Source of the DNA: Burkholderiales bacterium PBB2
GTDB taxonomy: Bacteria; Pseudomonadota; Gammaproteobacteria; Burkholderiales; Burkholderiaceae_C
Assembly (NCBI GenBank): GCA_002255955.1
Contig: NKIM01000004.1
Location: 1 to 64,000 of the forward strand
Length of the DNA stretch: 64,000 nt
Direction: 5' to 3'
The first letter of the stretch is position 1, and every line of letters starts with the position of its first letter. Below, in pieces: positions 23,781-34,555 of the stretch. Position numbers and translations under genes: made by a program. Below the pieces are notes generated by a model, which was not told the origin of the DNA, did not search any database, and saw only the letters and a list, made by a program, of their open reading frames with translations.

Positions 23781-23870
23781 ATGATGATTCGGGGACTTGG
23801 GTCCAGCGTGCAACGCTTGGCGCAGCGAATGGCGCCGACGTTTGGGCGCCTTTTCGTCGCCCCAAATTAA
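23781..23870 (+). CDS. Possible 29-aa peptide at the edge of the cassette island
   Basis: Short frame MMIRGLGSSVQRLAQRMA... with GAGGAAAA placed 5-12 nt before the ATG. The stop TAA (23868-23870) directly precedes the core site GTTGGGC (23872-23878). No family is recognised. It may be a truncated cassette reading frame or chance. Confidence 0.25.
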   Translation: MMIRGLGSSVQRLAQRMAPTFGRLFVAPN

Positions 23871-23871
23871 C

Positions 23872-23878
23872 GTTGGGC
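23872..23878 (+). other. Candidate cassette junction core site GTTGGGC
   Basis: Matches the GTTRRRY core consensus at which cassettes are joined. It precedes the cassette gene by 56 bp. The upstream half of an attC (RYYYAAC and L boxes) is not clear to its left, so this may be an attI-derived or degraded junction. Confidence 0.4.
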
Positions 23879-23934
23879 GCCTTGTACGAAATGGCTGCCG
23901 CTTGTTAATCGGTGATTTTGATTGAGTAAAAAAT

Positions 23935-24321
23935 ATGGCCAGCTACGGAGATGTCGCGGTGAGGGCGGTGATGCTGATTCGGCAGGGCGTTGAGCGATCA
24001 CCGTCGACCGCATGGGGCACCGCCGTGGCGGAGTTTTTCCCAAGTAGTAAGTCTTCGCGAGAGAAGAGCTGTCCTCGCGGCGCATTCCTCGGTCTGTGCG
24101 AAAGTGGCCGAGTGCAAGGCGTATCGGCAGGGACTTATACGCGATCAAAAAAGAACAAGGAGTACGCGTTGCTAGCTGTCGATTTGTTGAATCGTAATCC
24201 TGATTTGGTAGGCGACGTTAAGCTTTTGTGGAATGCCGTGCTCGCAGGTGCCACCAAGGAACCGAATCATCAAATGACGGTTGTTGCCGCGCTCTGGGAG
24301 AAAAAGCTTGTCCTGCCATAA
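23935..24321 (+). CDS. Cassette-borne protein resembling DUF6979
   Basis: 128-aa soluble protein, function unknown. Its pattern MASYGDVAVRAV, then AVAEFFPSS, CPRGAFLGLCE, YTRSKKNKEYALLAVDLL and MTVVAALWE matches what I recall as the DUF6979 family, which is frequent in gene cassettes; that match is from memory. Codon use is AT-richer than the neighbours. The stop is 3 bp before the attC site, the standard cassette layout. The middle of the protein has a conserved-looking Cys-Pro-x-Gly-Ala-Phe turn and a basic KK patch; no enzyme motif is visible. Confidence 0.75.
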   Translation: MASYGDVAVRAVMLIRQGVERSPSTAWGTAVAEFFPSSKSSREKSCPRGAFLGLCESGRVQGVSAGTYTRSKKNKEYALLAVDLLNRNPDLVGDVKLLWNAVLAGATKEPNHQMTVVAALWEKKLVLP

Positions 24322-24324
24322 GAC

Positions 24325-24382
24325 GCCCAATCCATCATTCCAGCGGACCGCCTTCGGCGTCCGCTGAACTCATACGTTGGGG
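24325..24382 (+). other. attC recombination site (58 bp)
   Basis: Left core GCCCAAT (24325-24331) and right core GTTGGGG (24376-24382) are near-complementary. Between them CAGCGGA and TCCGCTG form a stem continued by CGCC/GGCG around a TTC loop, with ATTC and AACT flanks like L boxes and one unpaired C. This is the folded architecture that integron integrases use. The right core ends in G where the consensus has a pyrimidine, so the site may be weakened. Confidence 0.8.
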
Positions 24383-24396
24383 AGAAGGACGGATCT

Positions 24397-24663
24397 ATGC
24401 GGCGCGTGTTTGCCTCGCCGGTAATTCAGTGGCTTGCATCCTTGATGCTGTCCGCCGTGATTGTTTTGATCGCTGTGCTGGCTTTTCTGAGCTTCGTGGA
24501 CCACGCGTACATTCAACGCAACCCCATCGCCGCCACCGAAGAGGATCTTGGCTATGGGCTCGTTATGGTTTTTTCATTGATCGCTTCTGCAGTCGTCGCG
24601 CTGCCCGCTTGGGGTTTACTTGCCTGGCGGATCAGGCGCGCCATTGAGCGAAAAGTCGCATGA
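24397..24663 (+). CDS. Small two-span membrane protein, cassette gene
   Basis: 88-aa protein with two hydrophobic helices (about residues 10-33 and 50-75) and basic ends (MRR..., RRAIERKVA). It starts 14 bp after the attC site, with GGAGAAGGA just upstream, the usual cassette start layout. No family is recognised. The C-terminal Arg/Lys tail suggests that both ends are cytoplasmic. No attC could be seen after it, so it may share a cassette with the next gene, or the following site has decayed. Confidence 0.65.
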   Translation: MRRVFASPVIQWLASLMLSAVIVLIAVLAFLSFVDHAYIQRNPIAATEEDLGYGLVMVFSLIASAVVALPAWGLLAWRIRRAIERKVA

Positions 24664-24757
24664 TCATGCCGTTCCAAAGCCTGTTTAGGCGGCGGATGGC
24701 TGCGCTGCCTGCTGACTACGAGCCTTGTGTGCTGGTTTATTTTGGAGCGAATGGTTA

Positions 24758-25252
24758 ATGCCGAACCTGAGCCTGAACGCCCGCATCCCTGCCTATAAAA
24801 GCGCGCTTTCCAGCGGCGAACTCCAAAGAACCTACCAAGATTTGGTCGGTGTGGTTCAGAATTTAAGGATCGAATTCTCGAAGAGATACCAGGCCGAGTT
24901 CTCGGTGGCGGCTGTTCTGCATGGCTACATCGATTTCACCTACTTCTACTTGCAGAATGAGTATCTCAAGAGCAAGAAGCTCAAGCTCGGCTTGGTTTTC
25001 AATCATCAGAAGGCAAACTTTGAGCTGTGGCTTCTTGGGCAAACCAAGGATGTGCAGATCCTGTACTGGAACAAGCTGAGGGGCGCGAAGTGGGTGAACC
25101 CGGAGGCCATGCCGGCGTACTCGGTGTTTGAAGCGCCGCTGCTTGTTGCTGCGCCAGACTTTGACGATGCGGCGAAGCTGACGGAAACGGTTTGCAGTCA
25201 ATTTGAGCTTCTGCTGCAGGAGATTTTGGAGTTGCTGGAGGCGAGCGAGTAA
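24758..25252 (+). CDS. Cassette-region protein resembling DUF7000
   Basis: 164-aa protein beginning MPNLSLNARIPAYKSALSSG, with a central YIDFTYFYLQNEYLKSKKLK and LGLVFNHQKANFELWLLGQ. The pattern recalls a family listed as DUF7000, whose role is unknown; the match is from memory. ATG 24758 follows GGAG by 10 nt. An in-frame GTG at 24725 would add 11 residues without family support. Base composition is intermediate. It is the last gene of the foreign segment; no attC is visible beyond it. Confidence 0.7.
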   Translation: MPNLSLNARIPAYKSALSSGELQRTYQDLVGVVQNLRIEFSKRYQAEFSVAAVLHGYIDFTYFYLQNEYLKSKKLKLGLVFNHQKANFELWLLGQTKDVQILYWNKLRGAKWVNPEAMPAYSVFEAPLLVAAPDFDDAAKLTETVCSQFELLLQEILELLEASE

Positions 25253-25465
25253 CTGAACGAACGAATCGTTTCCCGGCATGCCCCGGTTCATTCGCGGGCA
25301 CGGCTGGCCACCCCCGCCCTCGAGACGCGCCCGCGCTCCGCAAGCGCCTCCACAGCCTCCGCCCCAGTTACACCCAAGTTCTTTCTGCGCCCACAGCGGT
25401 GCAAGCCCTAGGCAGAAGCGCTCGGGAGAGCGCCTACCATTCGCGCGCTTCTTAACCCTCTGCCC

Positions 25466-26665
25466 ATGAACACGACCGAAATTTTCCTGATCGCCATGCT
25501 CATCATCCTGAGCGTGCCTTACCTGGTGTGGCGCTTGTTCAGGACCGACCATTTCGCGCCCCTGGTGGTGGTGCAGATCATTGCGGGCATCTTGCTGGGC
25601 CCCGGCGTGCTCGGTGCGGCCTTCCCTGAGTACTACCAGTTCGTCTTCAATCCGGCGGTGATCCAGTCGCTCAACGGCATTGCCTGGTGGGCGGTGATGC
25701 TCTTCGTCTGGATCGCAGGCATCGAGCTCGACCTCAAGGCCGCCTGGCAGCACCGGCGCGAGAGCGGCATCACGGCGGGCCTGGCGCTGGGCATGCCTTT
25801 GCTCTTCGGCTGCGGCGCGGCCCTGGTGATGCTGGCAGGCAGCGGCTGGATCGGCCCCAAGGCCCTGGACTGGCAGTTTGTGCTGGGCTTGGGCATGGCC
25901 TGCGCGGTCACGGCCTTGCCCATCCTGATCCTGTTCATGGAAAAAATGGACATCTTGCGCCGCCCCCTGGGCCAGCGCATCCTGCGCTACGCCAGCGTGG
26001 ACGATGTGGCGATCTGGGGCGTGCTGGCCCTGATCCTGATGGACTGGAGCCGGGTCGGCAAGCAACTGGCCTTTGTGCTGGCCTTCATCGTGGTGGGCAG
26101 CTTGTTCCGCCGCCTGATGGCGCGCCTGAGCGCCAGCGACCGTTGGTTCGTCAGCCTGATCTGGCTGGCCTTGTGCGGCTTCGGCGCCGACTGGTCGGGC
26201 CTGCATTACATGGTGGGCGCCTTCCTGGCCGGCGCCATCATGGATGCCGATTGGTTCGATCAGAAACAGCTCGACAGCCTGCGCCACCATGTGCTGCTGG
26301 TCATCATGCCGGTGTTCTTCTTGAGCACGGGCCTGCGCACCAACTGGGGCGTGGGCGGCAGCATGGTCTTCCTGGCGGCCGCCGGGCTCCTGGTCGTCTC
26401 GGTCGCGGGCAAGCTGATTGGCGTGCACCTGGCCGGGCGCATCCTGCGCTGGCAGCCGGGCGAGGCCTCGCTGATCGGCTGGCTGCTGCAGACCAAGGCG
26501 CTGATCATGATCATCTTCGCCAACATCCTCTTGGACAAACAAATCATCACGCAGGAGAGCTTCACCGCGCTGCTGCTGATGGCGGTGGGCAGCACCATGC
26601 TGACCACGCCGGTGGTCAAGCCCAAGCTGGCGCGCATGGCGGCGCTGCTGGGGCGCAGCAGTTGA
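25466..26665 (+). CDS. Kef-type monovalent cation:proton antiporter (CPA2)
   Basis: 399-aa inner-membrane exchanger for Na+ or K+ against H+. About 11-12 hydrophobic spans are visible, with family marks LVVVQIIAGILLGPGVLG and, in the core, SVDDVAIWGVLALI, the acidic pair expected at the ion site. The cytosolic TrkA-N domain of full KefB/KefC is absent, so it is a membrane-domain-only member. It stands alone after the cassette island and converges with the amylase gene (14 bp between stops). The ion preference cannot be read. Confidence 0.85.
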   Translation: MNTTEIFLIAMLIILSVPYLVWRLFRTDHFAPLVVVQIIAGILLGPGVLGAAFPEYYQFVFNPAVIQSLNGIAWWAVMLFVWIAGIELDLKAAWQHRRESGITAGLALGMPLLFGCGAALVMLAGSGWIGPKALDWQFVLGLGMACAVTALPILILFMEKMDILRRPLGQRILRYASVDDVAIWGVLALILMDWSRVGKQLAFVLAFIVVGSLFRRLMARLSASDRWFVSLIWLALCGFGADWSGLHYMVGAFLAGAIMDADWFDQKQLDSLRHHVLLVIMPVFFLSTGLRTNWGVGGSMVFLAAAGLLVVSVAGKLIGVHLAGRILRWQPGEASLIGWLLQTKALIMIIFANILLDKQIITQESFTALLLMAVGSTMLTTPVVKPKLARMAALLGRSS

Positions 26666-26679
26666 GGTTTTTCAGTCTT

Positions 26680-28539
26680 TCAGCGCAGCTCCAGCAGCAG
26701 GGCTGAGCGGGCCGGCAGCTCCAGGCTGTCGCCCCAGCGGAGCATTTGGCCGCTGAGCACCTCGCGGCCCTCGCTGTGGCTGCCCAGGGCTTCGCGGAAG
26801 CGCGTCATGTCGACCCGGCGCGGCTCTTTGGCCTTGTTCAGCATCAGCATCACCGTCTGCCCGCCGCCCTGGCGGAACAGGGCATAGACCTGGTCCATAG
26901 GGGCGTAGTGCGTGCTGCGGCCGCCGTGCAAGGCTGGGGTGCTTTTGCGCCAGTTGAAGAGCCGGCGCACCAATGCCTGGGCTTCTTGCTGCTCGGCACT
27001 CAAGCCCTGGCCGGTGAAGCCATTGGCCGCATCACCGGCCCAGCCGCCAGGGAAGTCGGCGCGCACGCGGCCGTCGTCGCGCTGCGCGGGGCTGGTGAGC
27101 AAGAGCTCATCGCCGTAGAAGAACTGAGGGATGCGCGGCGCCGTGGCCAGGTAGAGCAGGGCCATCTTCCACAGGGCCAGGTCTTGCCCTAGCGCGCTGA
27201 ACAAGCGGGGTGTGTCGTGGTTGCCCTCGAACAGCACCAGGCGCTGCGGGTCGGGGTAGAGGAAATCATGGGCCAGGGCCTCGTAGAGCTTGGTCAGGCC
27301 GCTGTCATGGCCGTCGTCTTCTTTGAGCCCGGCGAGCAAGGCGCCGTGCAGGGGAAAGTCCATCATGCTGGGCATGTGGGAGACATAGCCGTCGTGCTTG
27401 CGCTTGCCGCGCTGCCAGTAGGCCACCACGGCCGGGTGCGGGCTCCATTCCTCGCCGACCAGGTTCAGGCGCGGGTACTCCTGCATCAGGCGCCGTGACC
27501 AGTCGGCGAGAAAGCCGCGGTCGGAGTAGGAGTAGGTGTCGGTGCGCAGACCCGAGAGCCCGGCGTACTCCACCCACCAGATGCTCATCTGCGTCAGGTA
27601 GCGGGCCACGCGTGGGTTGCGCTGGTTCAGATCGGGCATGCCGCGCGTGAACCAGCCGCTGACAAAGCGCTCGCGGTCGCTGGCGGCGGCGTGCGGGTCG
27701 AGCAGGCTCAGGCGCGCATGGTGGGTCTCGGTGTAGCCCGGCCATTGGTTGAGCCAGTCGGGCTCGGGCAGCTGGCGCATCCAGCGGTGGCCGGCGCCGA
27801 TGTGGTTGAGCACGATGTCCTGGATCACGCCCAGGCCCTTTTTTCGTGCCTCCGCGACCAGATCGCGGTAGTCCTCGTTGCGGCCGAAGCGCGGATCGAT
27901 GCGGTAGAAATCGGTCGCCGCATAGCCGTGGTAGCTGTAGCTCGCGCTGTTGTTTTCGATCAGGGGCGTGGGCCAGATCTGGGTGAAGCCCAGGCCGGCG
28001 ATGTAGTCCAGATGCTGGCGCAGGCCCGCAAGATTGCCGCCGTGGCGGCCGCCAGGCTGGCTGCGGTCTTCGGCCTCCAGCATCTCGGCCTTCGAGACGC
28101 TCTCGCCGGCCTTGGCGAAACGATCGGGCACCAGCAGGTAGATCGCATCCTGCGGGCCAAAGCCCTGGCGCTGGGCCGAGCCGGGCGCGCGCGCCTGCAG
28201 GGCATAGCTCAGGCGCTGGGCGACGCGGCCGTTGGTCTTGAGCAGCTCGATCTGCAGCGTGCCCGGCCGGGCGGTGGCGGCGATGTGCAGGTTCAGGAAG
28301 AGGTAGTCCGGGCTGGCCACGCGCTCGGGCGGCAGCAGGCGCACGCCGGCATGGGGCGTGTGGAGCCGCGGGCGCAAGCTGCCGATCTGTGAGCCCTGCA
28401 GCATCAGCTGCAGGCGCGGCTCCTTCATGCCGGCCCACCAGCTGGGCGGCTCGATCTGGTCCACAGTTTGGGCCAGGCTGCTGCTCGCGGGCAGCAGGGC
28501 GGTGGCCAGGAGGAGGGCGGCGAGTTGCAGGCGCTTCAT
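26680..28539 (-). CDS. Exported cyclomaltodextrinase-like GH13 enzyme
   Basis: 619 aa with a Sec signal (LAALLLATALLPASSSLAQ), so periplasmic. The N-terminal domain (about 25-125) begins DQIEPPSWWAGMKEPRLQLML, the style of Cyc-maltodext_N domains in cyclomaltodextrinases and SusA-type neopullulanases. Catalytic barrel: DIVLNHIGAGH, GLRTDTYSY (Asp334), VGEEWSP (Glu363), EGNHDTPR (Asp442). A C-terminal beta domain follows. ATG 28539 overlaps the stop of the upstream GH13 gene by 4 nt. It would cut cyclodextrins or short maltodextrins before uptake by MalEFGK. Confidence 0.9.
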   Translation of the reverse strand: MKRLQLAALLLATALLPASSSLAQTVDQIEPPSWWAGMKEPRLQLMLQGSQIGSLRPRLHTPHAGVRLLPPERVASPDYLFLNLHIAATARPGTLQIELLKTNGRVAQRLSYALQARAPGSAQRQGFGPQDAIYLLVPDRFAKAGESVSKAEMLEAEDRSQPGGRHGGNLAGLRQHLDYIAGLGFTQIWPTPLIENNSASYSYHGYAATDFYRIDPRFGRNEDYRDLVAEARKKGLGVIQDIVLNHIGAGHRWMRQLPEPDWLNQWPGYTETHHARLSLLDPHAAASDRERFVSGWFTRGMPDLNQRNPRVARYLTQMSIWWVEYAGLSGLRTDTYSYSDRGFLADWSRRLMQEYPRLNLVGEEWSPHPAVVAYWQRGKRKHDGYVSHMPSMMDFPLHGALLAGLKEDDGHDSGLTKLYEALAHDFLYPDPQRLVLFEGNHDTPRLFSALGQDLALWKMALLYLATAPRIPQFFYGDELLLTSPAQRDDGRVRADFPGGWAGDAANGFTGQGLSAEQQEAQALVRRLFNWRKSTPALHGGRSTHYAPMDQVYALFRQGGGQTVMLMLNKAKEPRRVDMTRFREALGSHSEGREVLSGQMLRWGDSLELPARSALLLELR

Positions 28540-30209
28540 GGCCGGCCTTTCTTGGGTAGATCCAAACGCCAGACCTGCACGGACTGTGCGGGTGCCCACA
28601 GCAAGGCCTGGCCTTGCGCGTCGCTGCCCAGGCCGGCCTGCGCCGCGGTCTTCGGGTAGGCCTGCTGCAGCAGGGCGCCCGCAGGCAGGCCGCTGACCGT
28701 CTGCGTTGCGGACTGCTCGCCGTAGTTGATCAGCACCAGGCTCAGCTCATTGCCGAGTCGCCGCTGGAAGCTCAAGACCTGAGCCTCGGCCTGGGCTTGG
28801 CTGAGGTCGCCGCGCGCGATCGAGGGCAGCTGGCGGCGCAGGGCGATCATGGCTTTGTAAAAGTTCAGCAGCGAGCCGGGATCGCGCGCCTGCGCCGCGG
28901 CGTTGTGGCTGGCGGCATTGGGTGAAAGCGGGCGGTAGGGCGTGGCGCTGGAAGTGAAGCCGCTGATGTCAGCCGTCCAGCTCATGGGGGCCCGCAGGGG
29001 CTCGTCGCCAGGCAGCTGCGAGACGCCGGCCATGCCGATCTCTTCGCCGTAGTAGATGAAGGGCGTGCCCGGCGCGAGCAGGTAGCTGGCCGCCGCCAGC
29101 TTGTAGCGTGCCTCGTCGCCATCGAGCTGGTCCCAGACGCGCGAGCCGGCAAAGATGTCGTGGTTGGCCAGCACATTGGCCATGGTGTTCGGGGCCTGGC
29201 TCAGGATGCGGGCGATCTCGCCCACGGCAGCGGCCTCGCCGCGCGCGGCCTTGATCATCTGCGCCTCCAGGCCGAAGGCGAAAGCGCTGCCGCAGACCTC
29301 GGGGCGGGCGTACTGCTGCGGGTTGGCGGTCGCTTCGCAGACCACATGGCGGCGCGGGTACTGCTTGATCAGGGCTTGCAGCTCGCGGCTCAGGCGGCGG
29401 CTCTCGGGCTGGTCGTTCCAGTCGACGGCGTTGTTCTCGATCAGGTGCGGCACGGCGTCGAGCCGGAAGCCGTCCAGGCCGCGGTTGAGCCAGAAGCGCA
29501 GGCTGCTGCGGTGGTAGTCGAGCACAGCCGGGTGGCGCAGATTGAAATCCGGCATGTGCGGGCCGAAGGTGCCGAAGTAGGCGCCAAGGTTGCTGCCATC
29601 GGCAGCCGATTTGGCCACGGTCCAGGGGTTCTTGCCCCAGATGTCCCAGCCCTCGGGCGCGCGGTCCTGCCAGACAAACCAATCGCGGTAGGGGCTGCGG
29701 CGGTCCTTCAGCGCCTGCTGGAACAGCGGGTGTTCGTGTGAGGCGTGGTTGATCACATAGTCGATGATGACGCCGATGCCGCGCCGGTGGGCCTGGCGGA
29801 TCAGCTCGTCGAAATCGCGCAGGCTGCCGTACTGGGACTCGATGCGGCGGAAATCGGTGGTGGCGTAGCCGTGGTCGTGGTCGGCGCTGGCGGTGATGGG
29901 CATCAGCCAGATGCCGCTGATGCCCAAATCCTTGAGATAGTCCAGGCGCTGGATCAGACCGCGCAGATCGCCGACGCCATCGCCATCGCTGTCCTGGTAG
30001 CCGCGCACGAAGATTTCCATGAAGGCGCCATGCTCCCAGCCCGGGGGCAGGGCGCTGGCCTTGGGGCGGGCGGGCACGTGCGACAGATCCACCGGCGGGG
30101 CGGCGAGGCTGACGCCGCTGATCAGGGCGGCGCCAAGTGCCAGGCTGGGGAGCAGGCATCTCCAAGGTGCAAGGCGGCTTTCTGATTCTGTAATTGAGTT
30201 ACTTTTCAT
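28536..30209 (-). CDS. Exported GH13 alpha-glucosidase/amylase
   Basis: 557 aa with a Sec-type N-terminus (LLPSLALGAALISGVSLAAPP). Barrel signatures: EIFVRGYQDSDGDGVGDLRG (calcium-site-like start of the barrel), IIDYVINHAS, GFRLDAVPHLIEN (Asp251), VCEATANP (Glu292), LANHDIFAG (Asp351). The style is that of oligo-1,6-glucosidase/trehalose-synthase-like GH13 members, so the likely role is periplasmic hydrolysis of short maltodextrins. First gene of a two-gene leftward operon, divergent from the pullulanase gene; the shared control region contains operator copy 4. Confidence 0.9.
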   Translation of the reverse strand: MKSNSITESESRLAPWRCLLPSLALGAALISGVSLAAPPVDLSHVPARPKASALPPGWEHGAFMEIFVRGYQDSDGDGVGDLRGLIQRLDYLKDLGISGIWLMPITASADHDHGYATTDFRRIESQYGSLRDFDELIRQAHRRGIGVIIDYVINHASHEHPLFQQALKDRRSPYRDWFVWQDRAPEGWDIWGKNPWTVAKSAADGSNLGAYFGTFGPHMPDFNLRHPAVLDYHRSSLRFWLNRGLDGFRLDAVPHLIENNAVDWNDQPESRRLSRELQALIKQYPRRHVVCEATANPQQYARPEVCGSAFAFGLEAQMIKAARGEAAAVGEIARILSQAPNTMANVLANHDIFAGSRVWDQLDGDEARYKLAAASYLLAPGTPFIYYGEEIGMAGVSQLPGDEPLRAPMSWTADISGFTSSATPYRPLSPNAASHNAAAQARDPGSLLNFYKAMIALRRQLPSIARGDLSQAQAEAQVLSFQRRLGNELSLVLINYGEQSATQTVSGLPAGALLQQAYPKTAAQAGLGSDAQGQALLWAPAQSVQVWRLDLPKKGRP

Positions 30210-30280
30210 GGGTCGCGCCTTGGCAGGATTTCAATGGTGAAAAGCTTAGATGCTTTGGGCGGCTCATGGAATCCGTGCTG

Positions 30281-30310
30281 TTGCTATTGATGTAGTTTTG
30301 CTACTATTTT
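30281..30310 (+). promoter_or_regulatory. Candidate promoter of the pullulanase gene
   Basis: TTGCTA (30281-30286), 18 bp, TATTTT (30305-30310). Operator copy 4 occupies the spacer. Only moderate similarity to the sigma-70 consensus. Confidence 0.3.
30291..30305. promoter_or_regulatory. Putative operator copy 4, TGTAG-N5-CTACT
   Basis: GTAG/CTAC arms around 5 bp, in the same layout as copies 1-3, with one mismatch in the outer TACA (TACT). It lies in the divergent control region of the two exported GH13 genes and the pullulanase gene. Confidence 0.5.
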
Positions 30311-30377
30311 GAGCTTGCGGCTGCGAGTCCTGTGGGCGCAGCGACTTCACCTCTTGCACCGGATCGGATCGCTGTCG

Positions 30378-33182
<2,805 letters not shown>

Positions 33183-33194
33183 ATTGAATCGCCT

Positions 33195-33566
33195 TCAGCC
33201 CAGCTGAGTCCAGCGCTCCAGCATCAGCCGCGCGCCGGCCGTGTTGGTGGCGCAGGGCACGTTGTGCACGTCGCAGGCGCGCACCAGGGCGTTGATGTCG
33301 GGCTCATGCGGCTGCGGCGTCATCGGGTCGCGCAGAAAGATCACCGCATCCACCTCGCCGACGGCCAGGCGCGCGCCGATCTGCAAATCGCCCCCATGCG
33401 GGCCGCTGAGCAGGCGCTCCACGCTCAGGCCCAGCTCCGCCACCAGGCGGCCGCCGGTCGTGCCGGTGGCCATCAGCTGACAGCTCTGCAGAAATGCCTT
33501 GAACTCGGCCGCCAGGGCGACCATCTCGTTTTTCTTGCCGTCGTGGGCGATCAGTGCGAGTTTCAT
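33195..33566 (-). CDS. mgsA: Methylglyoxal synthase
   Basis: Converts dihydroxyacetone phosphate to methylglyoxal and phosphate in the cytoplasm. 123 aa from ATG 33566 (E. coli 152). Conserved: [10 protein letters not shown]-like [13 protein letters not shown], the phosphate site ATGTTGGR, catalytic Asp in [12 protein letters not shown] and the His/Asp pair in [11 protein letters not shown]. It converges with the pullulanase gene (12 bp between stops). This overflow valve would suit rapid sugar-phosphate entry from glucan breakdown, though sharing regulation is unproven. Confidence 0.93.
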   Translation of the reverse strand: MKLALIAHDGKKNEMVALAAEFKAFLQSCQLMATGTTGGRLVAELGLSVERLLSGPHGGDLQIGARLAVGEVDAVIFLRDPMTPQPHEPDINALVRACDVHNVPCATNTAGARLMLERWTQLG

Positions 33567-33643
33567 GGCGGGCATCTTAGTGAGTCCGGACTGGCGGGAC
33601 ACAATCAATCGGGTTACCAAACCGCTTGCTGCCCGGACCTGCC

Positions 33644-34441
33644 ATGCCCCGCTTTGCTGCCAATCTGTCCATGCTTTACACCGAGCTGGATTTCCTCGAC
33701 CGCTTTGCCGCCGCCGCGCGCGATGGCTTCCAGGCGGTCGAGTTCCTGTTTCCCTATGCCTTTGCGCCCGAGGCGCTGGCAGCCCAGCTGCAAGAGCACC
33801 GGCTGCAGCAGGTGCTGTTCAACGCCCCGCCGGGCGATTGGGCGGCCGGCGAGCGCGGCCTGGCCTGTCTGCCTGGGCGCGAGGCCGATTTTTTGGCCGG
33901 CATCGAGCAGGCCCTGGTCTATGCCCGGGCGCTGCAATGCCCGCGGCTGCATATCATGGCCGGCCTGATCCCTGCCGATGAGTCGCCTGCAACTGCGCGG
34001 GCCTTGTATGTTCGGCGCCTTCGCGAGGCTGCCTGCTTGGCAGCGGCCCAAGGCGTGAGCTTGATGATCGAGCCCATCAACCACCGCGACATGCCAGGCT
34101 ATTTCCTGCATCGCCAGGATCAGGCGCATGCCTTGCTCGACGAGATCGCCGCACCCAATGTCCATGTGCAAATGGATCTGTACCACCTGCAAATCAGCGA
34201 GGGCGACCTGAGCACCAAGCTGCGCCAGTACCTGCCCAGTGGCCGTGTCGGCCATCTGCAGATCGCCGGCGTGCCCGAGCGTCATGAGCCGGATGTTGGC
34301 GAGATCAACTACCGCCACCTGTTCCGGCTCATCGATGAGTTGGGCTATGCGGGCTGGGTGGGCTGCGAATACCGGCCGGCGCGGGGCGCGGTGCCGGCGG
34401 GGACGTCGGCAGGCTTGGGCTGGCTGCGCACTGCGTCCTGA
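33644..34441 (+). CDS. hyi: Hydroxypyruvate isomerase family protein
   Basis: TIM-barrel isomerase interconverting hydroxypyruvate and tartronate semialdehyde (or a close 2-oxo sugar acid, as in OtnI). 265 aa. Starts [21 protein letters not shown], the usual Hyi N-terminus; metal ligands lie in [27 protein letters not shown] and GCEYRPA. ATG 33644 matches the family start. It is divergent from mgsA across 77 bp. No other glyoxylate genes are nearby, so the pathway is not shown by context. Confidence 0.9.
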   Translation: MPRFAANLSMLYTELDFLDRFAAAARDGFQAVEFLFPYAFAPEALAAQLQEHRLQQVLFNAPPGDWAAGERGLACLPGREADFLAGIEQALVYARALQCPRLHIMAGLIPADESPATARALYVRRLREAACLAAAQGVSLMIEPINHRDMPGYFLHRQDQAHALLDEIAAPNVHVQMDLYHLQISEGDLSTKLRQYLPSGRVGHLQIAGVPERHEPDVGEINYRHLFRLIDELGYAGWVGCEYRPARGAVPAGTSAGLGWLRTAS

Positions 34442-34555
34442 GGATCGAAAGTCATGGGTGTTCTTCTGGGGTCGCAATTGAGCGGGCGCTGCCTACACTT
34501 TGAGCATCACCGGCGATTCGGCCGGTCTTGCTGAAGCGCAGGGAAAGGGGCGGCC

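Larger units (their letters stand above)
23872..25256 (+). mobile_element. Integron gene-cassette island without integrase (CALIN-like)
   Basis: Foreign segment between malQ and the antiporter gene. Evidence: a core-type GTTGGGC (23872-23878) at the left edge, a complete attC-like site at 24325-24382, three short same-strand genes unlike the neighbours, and lower GC (26 of 60 bases in 24181-24240, against 45 of 60 in malQ at 22681-22740). No tyrosine recombinase or attI was seen, so the array is an integrase-less cluster or a remnant. The right boundary is set only by the end of the third gene. Confidence 0.65.

Noticed and set aside
24680-24691. GCCTGTTTAGGC considered as the end of a second attC
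   Set aside because: It is a short palindrome of itself; there is no matching distant core and no stem with extrahelical bases around it.
23872-25466. Search for an integrase, transposase or resistance gene in the foreign segment
   Set aside because: No frame in either direction has recombinase motifs (R-H-R-Y or DDE) or a known resistance family; the island is only genes of unknown function.
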